64,000 nucleotides of DNA from Phaeacidiphilus oryzae TH49 (GTDB lineage: Bacteria; Actinomycetota; Actinomycetes; Streptomycetales; Streptomycetaceae). Made by a program: the position numbers and the translations under genes. The stretch spans positions 3,232,055-3,296,054 of the forward strand of contig NZ_JQMQ01000005.1 in assembly GCF_000744815.1 (NCBI RefSeq), read 5' to 3'. The notes beneath the pieces are model-generated. The model was not told the origin of the DNA. It saw only the letters and a list, made by a program, of their open reading frames with translations, and searched no databases. Shown here piece after piece: positions 40,617 through 48,533 of this stretch (within the stretch, counting starts at the first letter, position 1; each line of letters starts with the position of its first letter).

Positions 40617-41492
40617 ATGGGGAAACGGTCGATCATGGCAGCCAATGGTGAGCGCAAAGTAAGGGGCCAAATTACCAGCAGGTCGAAGAACCTGGCCCAG
40701 ATTGACGGAAAATTGGAGGAACTTCGTTCGAGACTGATTATTGATAACCGTACCGGGCACCTTTCTGCTGAGGCTCGCAGTGCGCTTATACGTGAGTTGT
40801 CCAGAACCTCAAAGCGCCGTGAAATTCTGCTCAAACAGTTGGAAGTGCGTAGTCCACCTATCATCGTCACGGGTGGCAGTAACGTTATCAATACTGGCCA
40901 GACTATCCGCGGTCCTCAAACTAACAGCCCGTCGTCTGCATCTGCTATAAAGATCCAGGGCCAATCATCAGCAGTGCATCGGAAGTCGTCGGACCGACGC
41001 GTGGAATTTGTCTATGGGTCGCTTCAGGATGAGCGTACCGAGGCGAAGGTGGCTTTCTGGCTGAGCCTGACTGTCGCCAGTCTGGCGGCGATCATCGCAC
41101 TGAGTGCAGCCGGTATCGCGCTTTTTCATGACGGAGATCAGAGCACGAAGTGGGTCACAAGTTTCGTCTCAGCGGTCGTCGCCATCGCAGGAGGCGTGTG
41201 GCACAAGCAAGCTCGTCAAGCTCGCGACAAAGTCTCTGCACACGTTGAGCGCGTAGAGAAACAGGTTGAGGCGGACGAACGCTACGAGAAAACGAAGGCG
41301 TGGATTGATCGCGTCCGTGATCCTGCAATGCGGGACAGGCTCAATGCAGGAGCTATTATCGCCGAATTGGGTTACCAAGCAGATCCGAACATTCTGACTG
41401 ATCGTCTTCTTGGCAGGCTCGTGGGGGAACCTGAGGCTCTTCCGGGCGACAAGGACACTGGTGGGACCCGAAATCCCGACGCCCGGACATGA
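40617..41492 (+). CDS. Two-TM protein resembling the TRADD-N-associated membrane domain
   Basis: 291 residues from ATG 40617 (or 40635). The N-terminal 75 residues are a charged coiled coil (SKNLAQIDGKLEELRSRLI), then a Ser/Gly linker with GGSNVINTGQTI. Two membrane helices, FWLSLTVASLAAIIALSAAGIALF and WVTSFVSAVVAIAGGVWHKQA, are separated by a short loop and followed by a helix (VSAHVERVEKQVEADERYEKTKAWI). This hairpin plus helix fits the TRADD-N-associated transmembrane domain described in bacterial conflict systems. The GC content is below that of neighbours. The family match is by eye and needs a profile search. Candidate defence or programmed-death membrane effector. Confidence 0.55.
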   Translation: MGKRSIMAANGERKVRGQITSRSKNLAQIDGKLEELRSRLIIDNRTGHLSAEARSALIRELSRTSKRREILLKQLEVRSPPIIVTGGSNVINTGQTIRGPQTNSPSSASAIKIQGQSSAVHRKSSDRRVEFVYGSLQDERTEAKVAFWLSLTVASLAAIIALSAAGIALFHDGDQSTKWVTSFVSAVVAIAGGVWHKQARQARDKVSAHVERVEKQVEADERYEKTKAWIDRVRDPAMRDRLNAGAIIAELGYQADPNILTDRLLGRLVGEPEALPGDKDTGGTRNPDART

Positions 41493-41581
41493 ATCACTTG
41501 GACCGCGTGAGAAATAACGATGCTTACTGGGCTAACCCACGTTGTTGATTCCCGATGGCGTGCGTGGCATCGACGCAGGGG

Positions 41582-42355
41582 TCACACGCTGCGCGGGCCG
41601 TTTCTGGGTGTCTCAGCGGTGATCAAATAGTGCAGAGCGGTGCCGTCGGCGCGGGCGCGCAGTTCTTCCAGAATGAGCGGCCGGCCGTTGGCGGCGTCCC
41701 GCGTGACACGGTAGGAGAGCAGCAGCGGCACGGCTTCGGGCAATCCCAGCGCGGTGCGCTCGTCGGGGTGGGGCATGCGGGCGCGGACGGTCTCTGACCA
41801 CTCCAGCTTCCGCCCACCCTCGGCGAGGATGCTGTACAGCTCGGCGACGGGGCGCGCGGGGTCGTCGATTAGCGCGGTGCCCTCGGCGGTCGCCAGAGGG
41901 ATGATCACCCGGTGCAGGATGCGGTCGCCGTGCTGGGGGTGGATGAGGGTGCGGTCCACGGTGATGACGGCCTCCTCCTCGACCAGGCCGAGCAGCGGGG
42001 CGGTAACGCTGTCCGTGTCGGCGCGGTAGACCGCGGGGGCTTCAGCCTCGGGCCAATCATCCTGCGGGGTGGCGTACTTGGCCCCCGCCTTGGTCACCCG
42101 GCGCTTGATGCCGACCGCGTGCGCCGGCGCGGTGGCGCGGACGAAGGAGCCCTTGCCCATCACCACGTCGACCAGGCCCTCCGAGCGCAGTGAAGCGATG
42201 GCCTGCCGAACCGTCGGTCGGGAAATCTTGTAGCGCCTGCTGAGTTCGGCTTCGGAGGGGAGCATGCCGCCGGGCGGGTACTCGCCGTCGGCGATGGCCT
42301 GCCGAAGGACCTTCGCGGCCTGCTGGTACAGGGGTTCATTGCGGACGATCTCCAT
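41582..42355 (-). CDS. GntR/UTRA family repressor, KorSA-like
   Basis: 257 residues. The GntR winged helix is at residues 8-75 (LYQQAAKVLRQAIADGEYPPG, then LPSEAELSRRYKISRPTVRQAIASL and a wing VVMGKGSFV). The UTRA effector domain fills the rest (AVITVDRTLIHPQHGDRILH, LLLSYRVTRDAANGRPLILEE). The arrangement, divergent from the transfer genes, matches KorSA of pSAM2, which keeps transfer and replication silent in the integrated state. The boxes at 42402-42541 are candidate operators. Confidence 0.88.
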   Translation of the reverse strand: MEIVRNEPLYQQAAKVLRQAIADGEYPPGGMLPSEAELSRRYKISRPTVRQAIASLRSEGLVDVVMGKGSFVRATAPAHAVGIKRRVTKAGAKYATPQDDWPEAEAPAVYRADTDSVTAPLLGLVEEEAVITVDRTLIHPQHGDRILHRVIIPLATAEGTALIDDPARPVAELYSILAEGGRKLEWSETVRARMPHPDERTALGLPEAVPLLLSYRVTRDAANGRPLILEELRARADGTALHYLITAETPRNGPRSV

Positions 42356-42401
42356 GGCGCTCGATGCCTCCTGGAACGGGCCCGACCCAACCGGTGGGCG
42401 T

Positions 42402-42541
42402 CACCTGTCAGCATAGGCACGCGTAGGTAGACGTCAAGACAGGGCAGCATGCCACCTGTCCTGACAACTGATGTCCGCTAACCCCTTGCGCACCCATCTC
42501 CGAGGGCGCATACTGCCAATCCCAGCCTGTAATGACAGGTG
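42402..42541. promoter_or_regulatory. Divergent operator region with three CACCTGTC boxes
   Basis: CACCTGTCA at 42402-42410, CACCTGTCCTGACA at 42453-42466, and the inverse TGACAGGTG at 42533-42541. They lie between the GntR repressor and the SCO3933-type gene and overlap the likely promoters of both. Confidence 0.6.
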
Positions 42542-42602
42542 ACGGCCGACCGAGGATGACTGGTCGGCCGGGGAGATCATCCAACGACCAAGGAGTACAC
42601 CC

Positions 42603-42947
42603 GTGTTGCGGTCCATCCCCGTGGACATCACCCGACTCGGCCACCTGCGCTGCGTCGGGATCGAGCAGAAGATCGGCGACTACGAGACCAAGGAGCCCAA
42701 GTACGACCGCGAGGGCAACCCCCTCTACGTCGTCTCGCTGGCCGCGAAGACGCCCGGTCGGCGGGCCGAGTTGATCGACGTGGTGATCACCGGCAGGCCG
42801 GACGTGGAGGAGGGCGCCGCCGTCCACGTCAGTGGCCTGGTCGCCGCGCCGTGGGAGATCGAGGGGCGCTCGGGGGTCAGCTTCCGGGCCGAGGCGATCA
42901 CCTCCGCCGTCCCGGCCCGGCCGGTCAAGGGCGGTGACGCCGGATGA
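42603..42947 (+). CDS. SCO3933-type regulatory protein of integrating elements
   Basis: 114 residues from GTG 42603 with AAGGAG upstream. The sequence SIPVDITRLGHLRCVGIEQK, then DREGNPLYVVSLAAKTPGRR, is typical of a small family placed just before traSA in AICEs. Its C-terminal half has OB-fold-like strands (VHVSGLVAAPWEIEGRSGVSF), so it may bind single-stranded DNA. It overlaps the next gene by 4 bp. Confidence 0.75.
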   Translation: MLRSIPVDITRLGHLRCVGIEQKIGDYETKEPKYDREGNPLYVVSLAAKTPGRRAELIDVVITGRPDVEEGAAVHVSGLVAAPWEIEGRSGVSFRAEAITSAVPARPVKGGDAG

Positions 42948-43213
42948 CCAACCATCCCGACTGGCGCGATCTGCGCCGGCTGCTGTGGGAGATAGGCGAC
43001 CTGGGCGAGGAGGTCGCCCCCGGCATCGCCTGGCCGGAGGTCCAACTCCTGTACCCCTACGTCGCCACCACCTGCGAGCGCGCCGCCGGCATCGCCCGCG
43101 ACCTGCTCACCGAACACACCAACACCCGGGCCGAGAACGAGCCGACCCCTGCCGCGAGCGCCGCCGAGGTCATCGCCCGAACGGACACCGACACCCCCAA
43201 GGAGGACGCGTGA
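42944..43213 (+). CDS. Hypothetical protein of the transfer operon
   Basis: 89 residues, overlapping both neighbours by 4 bp (ATGA, GTGA). A helical N-terminal half (WRDLRRLLWEIGDLGEEVAPG, TCERAAGIARDLLTEHTN) precedes a Thr/Ala/Glu-rich disordered tail. Small proteins in this place are common in streptomycete AICEs; role unknown. Confidence 0.65.
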   Translation: MTNHPDWRDLRRLLWEIGDLGEEVAPGIAWPEVQLLYPYVATTCERAAGIARDLLTEHTNTRAENEPTPAASAAEVIARTDTDTPKEDA

Positions 43214-44592
43214 GCACCCATCCCGCCCCCTCGCCCCGGCCGGGGATCATCGGCTCCGGGGCCTACCTCCACCCCGTCCAGCACCCCGCCGGCCCCAGCA
43301 CGGCCAGCCCGGTCCTACTGGCCCTGGCGGTGCTGTTACTGGCGCTGGCGATCGCCTCGCCGATCCTGCGCTCCCGCGCCCCGCACGCCTGGTGGTACCT
43401 GATCGGCTTTCCGCTCACCTGCGTGCGGATGCGGGTCACCTGGCGGCGACTGACGACCCTGACCGACCTGGCCGTCCCCAAGCGCCCCGACCGCCGCATC
43501 CTGGGCGATGTGGAGGTCCGCGGCCGGGCCCTGCGGCCCATCCCGCCCACCCTCGGGCTTCCGCGACCCCGGCGCGGCGGTCTGGTGGTCACCGTGCGGC
43601 TGCACCCGGGACAGACCCCCGAGCAGTACGCGGCGGTCGCGGACGCCTTGGCGCACGCCTGGCGGGTGCACGCGGTGCGGGTCACCTCACCCGGGCGCGG
43701 ACTGGTGGAGCTGAGCGCGCTCGGCTGGGACCCCCTCACCGAGACCCGCCCACCCCACGCCACAGGCCGACTGCTGGCCGCGACCGTGGGCAACCGGGAG
43801 GACGGACGCGCCTGGATGCTGGATCTGCGAGCGATGCCGCACTGGCTGATCGTCGGCGCCACCCAGTCCGGGAAATCCACCCTGCTGGCCGGGGCGGTCT
43901 CCCAGTGGGCCCGGCAAGCCGTCGCCCTGGTCGGCATCGACCTGAAAGGCGGCATGGAACTCTCCCTCTTCCAAGCGCGCCTGTCGGCGCTGGCCACCAC
44001 CCGCAGTGAGGCGGCCGGACTGCTGGCCCACCTGGTGCAGACGGCCATGGAACGGATGGCGACCTGCCGCGCACACGGGGCCCGCTCAATCTGGGAGCTG
44101 CCCGGCAAGCTGCGCCCAGTGCCGATCATCGTGCTAATAGACGAGCTGGCAGAGCTGTTCCTGATGGCCACCCGGGACGAGCGCGATGAGGTCGCCCGCA
44201 CCTCCACCGCGCTCATCCGCCTCGCCCAGCTCGGCGCCGCCCTGGGCATCCACCTGGTCATCGCCGGACAGCGGGTCGGCTCCGACCTGGGCCCCGGAGC
44301 GACCGCGCTGCGCGCCCAGCTCGCCGGCCGCATCTGCCACCGCGTGAACGACCCCGGCACTGCGGAGATGGCCCTCGGTGACCTGAACAAGGACGCGTTG
44401 GCGGCGGCGCAGCAGATCACCGAGGAAGAGAAGGGCGTCGCGATCACCTTCGAGGAGGGCGGCGGCTGGATGCGCACCCGCTCCACCCTCACCACCCCCG
44501 AGCGCGCACGCGCCATCGCGCAGAAGTACGCCCACCTCACCCCCGCCCTCGGGGACCTGGGGCCGAACGACCACCCGGGGGTGTACGCGTGA
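43210..44592 (+). CDS. traSA: FtsK/SpoIIIE-like DNA translocase, TraSA-like transfer protein
   Basis: 460 residues from GTG 43210. One or two N-terminal membrane helices (LLALAVLLLALAIASPIL, WWYLIGFPLTC) are followed by the motor: Walker A VGATQSGKSTLLAGA near residue 220, KGGMELSLF, Walker B VPIIVLIDELAELF near 310, and VIAGQRVGSDLGPGATALRAQLAGRI with the arginine-rich end. Proteins of this type move double-stranded DNA between mycelia, the hallmark of Streptomyces plasmid conjugation. The stop overlaps the next start (TGATG). Confidence 0.93.
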   Translation: MSTHPAPSPRPGIIGSGAYLHPVQHPAGPSTASPVLLALAVLLLALAIASPILRSRAPHAWWYLIGFPLTCVRMRVTWRRLTTLTDLAVPKRPDRRILGDVEVRGRALRPIPPTLGLPRPRRGGLVVTVRLHPGQTPEQYAAVADALAHAWRVHAVRVTSPGRGLVELSALGWDPLTETRPPHATGRLLAATVGNREDGRAWMLDLRAMPHWLIVGATQSGKSTLLAGAVSQWARQAVALVGIDLKGGMELSLFQARLSALATTRSEAAGLLAHLVQTAMERMATCRAHGARSIWELPGKLRPVPIIVLIDELAELFLMATRDERDEVARTSTALIRLAQLGAALGIHLVIAGQRVGSDLGPGATALRAQLAGRICHRVNDPGTAEMALGDLNKDALAAAQQITEEEKGVAITFEEGGGWMRTRSTLTTPERARAIAQKYAHLTPALGDLGPNDHPGVYA

Positions 44593-44756
44593 TGGTCACC
44601 CTCCCCGCGTTCGTCCTTCTCGGCATCGTGGTGTTCCTGCTGATCCGCTCCGGCGAACTGCCCGTGTGGATCGCCCTGGTGTGCACCCTGCTCGGTGCCG
44701 TGATGTCCGTGCCGCTGCTGGCCGCGCTGCACTGGCTCGTTCACAGCCTCGGCTGA
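44592..44756 (+). CDS. Spd-like small membrane protein
   Basis: 54 residues starting at the ATG overlapping traSA's TGA. Two hydrophobic helices, LPAFVLLGIVVFLLI and WIALVCTLLGAVMSVPLLAALHW. Resembles the Spd proteins that help spread plasmids within the mycelium (pock formation). Confidence 0.65.
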   Translation: MVTLPAFVLLGIVVFLLIRSGELPVWIALVCTLLGAVMSVPLLAALHWLVHSLG

Positions 44757-44785
44757 CCACCCCACCGAAGAAAGGAAACCCGCCC

Positions 44786-44896
44786 GTGTTCCGCCGTGTG
44801 ATCTGCCCGCAGTGCAAGGGCATCCGCCGCACCCGCCCGCACGCCAGCCGGCCGCGCCGCTGCCGCTGCTGCCGGGGCAACGGCACCATCCGCTGA
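44786..44896 (+). CDS. Small zinc-ribbon peptide
   Basis: 36 residues from GTG 44786, with GAAAGGA upstream. Four cysteines as CPQC near the start and CRCC (RRCRCCRGNG) near the end suggest a single zinc knuckle, in a very Arg-rich context. Likely nucleic-acid binding; located between spd and repSA. Confidence 0.55.
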   Translation: MFRRVICPQCKGIRRTRPHASRPRRCRCCRGNGTIR

Positions 44897-45074
44897 CCCG
44901 CCCGCTCGCCCTCGTCCACAGGCCGTGGATGAGCGGTCCATCCGATGAACGGAGTGATCCCCATGGAGATCCGCGCCACCGCCCGCACCACCACTCTTGC
45001 TGCCGCGTCCGGCCCGCTCGCCTCCTCGGCGGCCGGGCCGGGCCCGGCCCCCACCCCCCGCCCCTGGAGGATGC

Positions 45075-46526
45075 TTGACCGCGCACTGTGCGCACCCCAA
45101 CCCCTACGACAGCCCTGCGGCCCGCCGCGCCTTCCTCGACCTGGACGACCGCCTCAAGGCCCTCGACGAGGAAGACCGAGACCTATACCGCATCGCCCAC
45201 ATGCCGGGCCGTGACCGCTGGATCCAGCAGATCCAAGCAACCGGCGGCTGCGCCCACCCGATCTATCTCGCCGGGCAGAGCACCACCTACGACACCGCAA
45301 CCGGGCTCGTCCTGCGGCACTACACCACCGCCGAGGAACCCGGGGGACGCCTCGCCGTGCGCTGCCGCAACCGCCGCGAGAGCCGCTGCGCCCCCTGCTC
45401 CCGCGAATACCAAGGCGACACCTTCCACCTGATCCGCGCCGGCCTGCTCGGCGGCAAGAACGTCCCGGAGAGCGTGAAGGCCAGACCCCGACTCTTCGTC
45501 ACCCTGACCGCCCCCGGTTTCGGCACCGTCCACCAGGCCGGCGACTGCCACCCCGATCGCGGCGGCCGGTGCCCGCACGGGCAGCGCCGGGCCTGCCACC
45601 GGACCCACCACGACGGGGACGCCCTGATCGGCCAACCACTGTGCGCACGCTGCTACGACTACACCGGCCACGTGCTGTGGAACGCCCACGCCCCCGCCCT
45701 GTGGAAGGCCTTCACCGACAACCTCTACCACCACTTCGCCGCCGCCACCGGGACCGGCCGGACCAAGATCCGCCGACAGGTCCGCATCTCCGCCGCCAAG
45801 GTCGCCGAATACCAGGCACGCGGCGCCGTCCACTTCCACGCCGTGCTACGCCTCGACGGACCCGACGGGCCGGCCACGGAACCTCCCCCGTGGGCCAGTG
45901 CCGAACTGCTGGCGCGATGCGTCCCGACCGCCGCCGCGGCCGTCGCCCTGGCCCTCCCACCCTCCGACGCAGTCGGAGACCTGGTGCTGCGCTTCGGCGA
46001 ACAACTCGACGTCCACCCCATCGACGCAACCGGCCTGCGAGATGATCAGGTGGCGGGGTACGTGGCGAAGTACACGACCAAGAGCGTGGAAGCGGCCGGC
46101 GCCCTCGACCGGCGCATTACCGACGGCGACCAGATCCCCCGCCTACGCACCACCGAGCACGTCCGGGCGCTGATCGGAACCGCCTGGCGACTCGGTGAGG
46201 CCCCGGAGTTCGCGCACCTACGGCTGCGCGCCTGGGCACACATGCTCGGCTTCCGGGGCCACTGCCTCACCAAGACCCGCGCCTACTCCACCACCCTCGG
46301 TCAACTCCGCGCCGCCCGCGCCGAACACGCCCGCTCCGCCAACAGCCCAGACCTGTACCTCATGACGGACGACGGCACCGACACCGTGTCCACCTGGCAC
46401 TACGTCGGCTCCGGCCACACCCCCGGCGAAGCCCTCATAGCCGCAGGCATCGCCGAAGACCTCGCCCTCATGCGGGAGGTAATCCGAGAAGTCCTCGCCG
46501 ACGAGCGGGCGGGGGTGAGCTCCTGA
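45075..46526 (+). CDS. repSA: RepSA-type replication initiator
   Basis: 483 residues from TTG 45075, which has GGAGG 4 nt before it; no ATG or GTG near the family N-terminus is in frame. A cysteine-rich part (RCAPCSREYQGDTFHLIRAG) precedes the conserved RPRLFVTLTAPGFGTVH. The HUH-like metal motif is AVHFHAVLRLDGPDG, and the catalytic Tyr candidate is in VAGYVAKYTTKS. It should nick the double-strand origin for rolling-circle replication after excision. The origin is often upstream of or inside the gene. Confidence 0.88.
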   Translation: MTAHCAHPNPYDSPAARRAFLDLDDRLKALDEEDRDLYRIAHMPGRDRWIQQIQATGGCAHPIYLAGQSTTYDTATGLVLRHYTTAEEPGGRLAVRCRNRRESRCAPCSREYQGDTFHLIRAGLLGGKNVPESVKARPRLFVTLTAPGFGTVHQAGDCHPDRGGRCPHGQRRACHRTHHDGDALIGQPLCARCYDYTGHVLWNAHAPALWKAFTDNLYHHFAAATGTGRTKIRRQVRISAAKVAEYQARGAVHFHAVLRLDGPDGPATEPPPWASAELLARCVPTAAAAVALALPPSDAVGDLVLRFGEQLDVHPIDATGLRDDQVAGYVAKYTTKSVEAAGALDRRITDGDQIPRLRTTEHVRALIGTAWRLGEAPEFAHLRLRAWAHMLGFRGHCLTKTRAYSTTLGQLRAARAEHARSANSPDLYLMTDDGTDTVSTWHYVGSGHTPGEALIAAGIAEDLALMREVIREVLADERAGVSS

Positions 46527-46660
46527 CGACGCGCGATGAACGCAGATCGCGAGAGGCGGACGCGCGGGAACGGGCCCTCGATCGGGTCTCGGCCCGTTTC
46601 CCGACACGCATCTCCGAACGAAGCGCACGGCGCCTGGCGCGCATGCTGAACGCATCGTAA
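46523..46660 (+). CDS. Possible 45-residue basic protein, non-standard start
   Basis: The frame from CTG 46523 to TAA 46660 reads TTRDERRSREADARERALDR then VSARFPTRISERSARRLARM, a helical basic peptide with protein-like codon use. It lies where AICEs often have a small excisionase or regulator before the integrase. The start is doubtful: no ATG/GTG fits, and it overlaps the repSA stop by 4 bp. Confidence 0.35.
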   Translation: MTTRDERRSREADARERALDRVSARFPTRISERSARRLARMLNAS

Positions 46661-48181
46661 TCACAAAGGATTTGGATCGATATCGATGCGGTCATAGTCG
46701 AACTCGCCGACAGGCATGGACGACTCGTCGATGATCACGGCGTTGAACAGGAATCGCAGGACCGCGTTCTTGCGCTCGTCGGTGAGCTTCTCGAAGTTCA
46801 CCTTGGCGTTCGGCCCTGCGATTCCGTCCAAGATGGTCACGGGACGGACCACGGACTTCGACTGCGCCTTGGCCAGCCGCTCCTGGATCACCTTCTTCAT
46901 CTCCAGGTACTCGCTGGTGAGGAGCTGCTTTCGGGCCCACATCATGTTGAGCTCTCGAAGCTGCTGTTCGTCTTCGGCGATCGCGGTCTGCTCGGCCTCG
47001 CGGTTGACTGCGGCGGACGTGTCGTACGTCGAGAGATCGAGCTCCTGGAGCAAGCGGATCGCTGCGCGCTGGACGAAGTCCTCAAGCTTCTCAGCATCGA
47101 TCCGGCGGTGACACACCTTGTTGTCGAGCCGGACGCTGCGGTTGCACTGGTAGGAGTACGAGCGGAAGTGAGCCCCCTTTCGGTTCCCTCCCTCCGAGCG
47201 TCGGCAGCCGCTCATGTGCACTTCGCAGCGCTTGCAGAGGACCAGGCCCCGCAGCAGATAGAAGCGCTTCCCCGGCCTGTTCTCGGCGGCGGCGAGTTGG
47301 GCCGCGCGGTACTTGCGGCGCTCGCGCACCTCCTGCCAAGTACCCAGGTCGACTATGGCGGGCCACCTTCCGGCACCGATCTCCTCGCCCCGGAACACAT
47401 GGATGCCGGCTACGTGCCGAGAGTCGAGGATGCGCAGAACGGTTGAGTTGTTCCAGGTCCCGGCGGACGCGGTGGGGATCTCGCGCTCGTTTAGGTTGAC
47501 GGCGATCGCCCGAGCTGACTCACCGTCAAGGAAACGCTCGAAGATCTCGCGTATGATCTCCGCCTCTTGGGGGATCAGCGTCATGCGGTCCTTCTGGTAG
47601 CCGAAGATTCGCTTGCCCCCGTGCGGGGTGCCGTCCTCGGCCTTCTGGTCGAACTTGTCGCGGATGCGCCGGGAAGCGTCGTCCGAGGAACGGCATGCGT
47701 GGGCTACCTCGATGCGGAGGATGAACCGATCGTCGGGGTCGCTGAGATCGCGTCGGTTGACCTGGCCGTGTAGGACAATCTTCTTCTCGTCCGAGATCTG
47801 AAGCAGATCTTCGAGATCCCTCGGCTGCCGCATCAGGCGGTCCGGGTGATAGGCGATCACATGGCGGAACTCGGACGCCTGCATCGCGATCAACATGGAG
47901 TCCCAGTAAGGGCGCTGTCGATCACGCTTCCACGCTGAGCGATTGTTGTCGATGTACACGTGCTTGGGGTCCACCGTGACCCCCAGCCGGTCAGCGATCT
48001 CCCGGCAGATCTCCTCCTGCCGATCAACGCCGGTCTGGTCGTCATCCGCAGCATGCGAGATGCGGCAGTAGATCGCGGCACTCTCGCCTCTGACGCTCTC
48101 CTCGGTCCGTCGCCTGCCCCTGCGCCGGGGCTTCTCCGAGGTGGGCTCGCTACCCGACTCCTTGCTCTGGCGCTCCGTCAT
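46661..48181 (-). CDS. int: Large serine integrase
   Basis: 506 residues from ATG 48181; ATG 48193 adds four. Resolvase catalytic domain (about 30-185): Ser in AAIYCRISHAADDDQTGVDRQ and Arg in YHPDRLMRQPRDLEDLL. Recombinase domain (about 200-295; PHGGKRIFGYQKD, SARAIAVNLNEREIPTASAGTWNNSTV). Zinc ribbon with CKRC and QCNR...VCHRR. Coiled coil (AEDEQQLRELNMMWARKQLL). It carries out unidirectional attP x attB recombination. The start is 30 bp from the right att core, so in the integrated state its transcript can come from the interrupted eis gene's promoter. Confidence 0.93.
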   Translation of the reverse strand: MTERQSKESGSEPTSEKPRRRGRRRTEESVRGESAAIYCRISHAADDDQTGVDRQEEICREIADRLGVTVDPKHVYIDNNRSAWKRDRQRPYWDSMLIAMQASEFRHVIAYHPDRLMRQPRDLEDLLQISDEKKIVLHGQVNRRDLSDPDDRFILRIEVAHACRSSDDASRRIRDKFDQKAEDGTPHGGKRIFGYQKDRMTLIPQEAEIIREIFERFLDGESARAIAVNLNEREIPTASAGTWNNSTVLRILDSRHVAGIHVFRGEEIGAGRWPAIVDLGTWQEVRERRKYRAAQLAAAENRPGKRFYLLRGLVLCKRCEVHMSGCRRSEGGNRKGAHFRSYSYQCNRSVRLDNKVCHRRIDAEKLEDFVQRAAIRLLQELDLSTYDTSAAVNREAEQTAIAEDEQQLRELNMMWARKQLLTSEYLEMKKVIQERLAKAQSKSVVRPVTILDGIAGPNAKVNFEKLTDERKNAVLRFLFNAVIIDESSMPVGEFDYDRIDIDPNPL

Positions 48182-48190
48182 GTTCCGTAC

Positions 48191-48207
48191 CATACGAGCG
48201 TCGTATG
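48191..48207. promoter_or_regulatory. 17-bp palindrome next to the right att core
   Basis: CATACGA-GCG-TCGTATG, a perfect 7-bp inverted repeat, 4 bp from the TTGGT core and just before the integrase start. May be an integrase or regulator binding site. Confidence 0.5.
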
Positions 48208-48210
48208 ACA

Positions 48211-48215
48211 TTGGT
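48211..48215 (+). other. Attachment site core, right junction
   Basis: TTGGT between element sequence TCGTATGACA and chromosomal GACGGCATCGGC; partner of 34394-34398. Confidence 0.8.
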
Positions 48216-48461
48216 GACGGCATCGGCGACCACGGCGGCGCCGCCGGGGACGGTGATGTCCCGGCGCATGCTGCGGAAGGTGCCGACCACCCGGTCCCGG
48301 TCGAAGGCGCCCAGGGAGCGGCCCGGTTCGAAGAACTCCCGGCGGAAGGCGAGGTCGAGGTCGCCCTCGGGATGGGACCGCAGGAAGCCGGTGTTGACGG
48401 CCCGGCCCCACTCCTCGAGTTCGTCGGCGGTGATGGGACGGATGATCGGGTCGGCGCTCAT
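48211..48461 (-). pseudogene. Eis-like acetyltransferase, N-terminal part
   Basis: From ATG 48461: MSADPIIRPITADELEEWGR, then NTGFLRSHPEGDLDLAFRRE and the strand pair RVVGTFRSMRRDITVPGG, ending AVTN at the junction; the frame then runs 20 codons into the element to a stop at 48150. With 33373-34395 it makes one complete Eis-family protein. GTG 48497 is an alternative start. Same strand as the integrase, which it overlaps. Confidence 0.9.
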
Positions 48462-48533
48462 GATCCGACCGTAAGGGGGCCGGAGGGCGGAGTTCACCTT
48501 GTTTTCGGCCGATCGCCCGGCCGACCGGCCCGC

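Larger units (their letters stand above)
34394..48215. mobile_element. pSAM2/AICE-type integrative element with serine integrase, ~13.8 kb
   Basis: Bounded by a shared TTGGT core at 34394-34398 and 48211-48215. Backbone genes: KorSA-like GntR repressor, SCO3933-type regulator, FtsK-like TraSA, Spd-like membrane protein, RepSA initiator, serine integrase next to the right end. Accessory genes fill the left 7 kb. Typical AICEs use a tyrosine integrase with Xis and insert in tRNA genes; this one has a large serine integrase and inserts in a protein-coding gene. The integrase abuts its own att site, as expected. Several accessory genes are clearly poorer in GC than the host. Confidence 0.9.

Noticed and set aside
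44963-45214. ATG frame of about 83 residues before repSA
   Set aside because: Overlaps repSA by 140 bp, becomes Pro/Arg-rich in the overlap, and has no family; the short 5' part may only be a leader.
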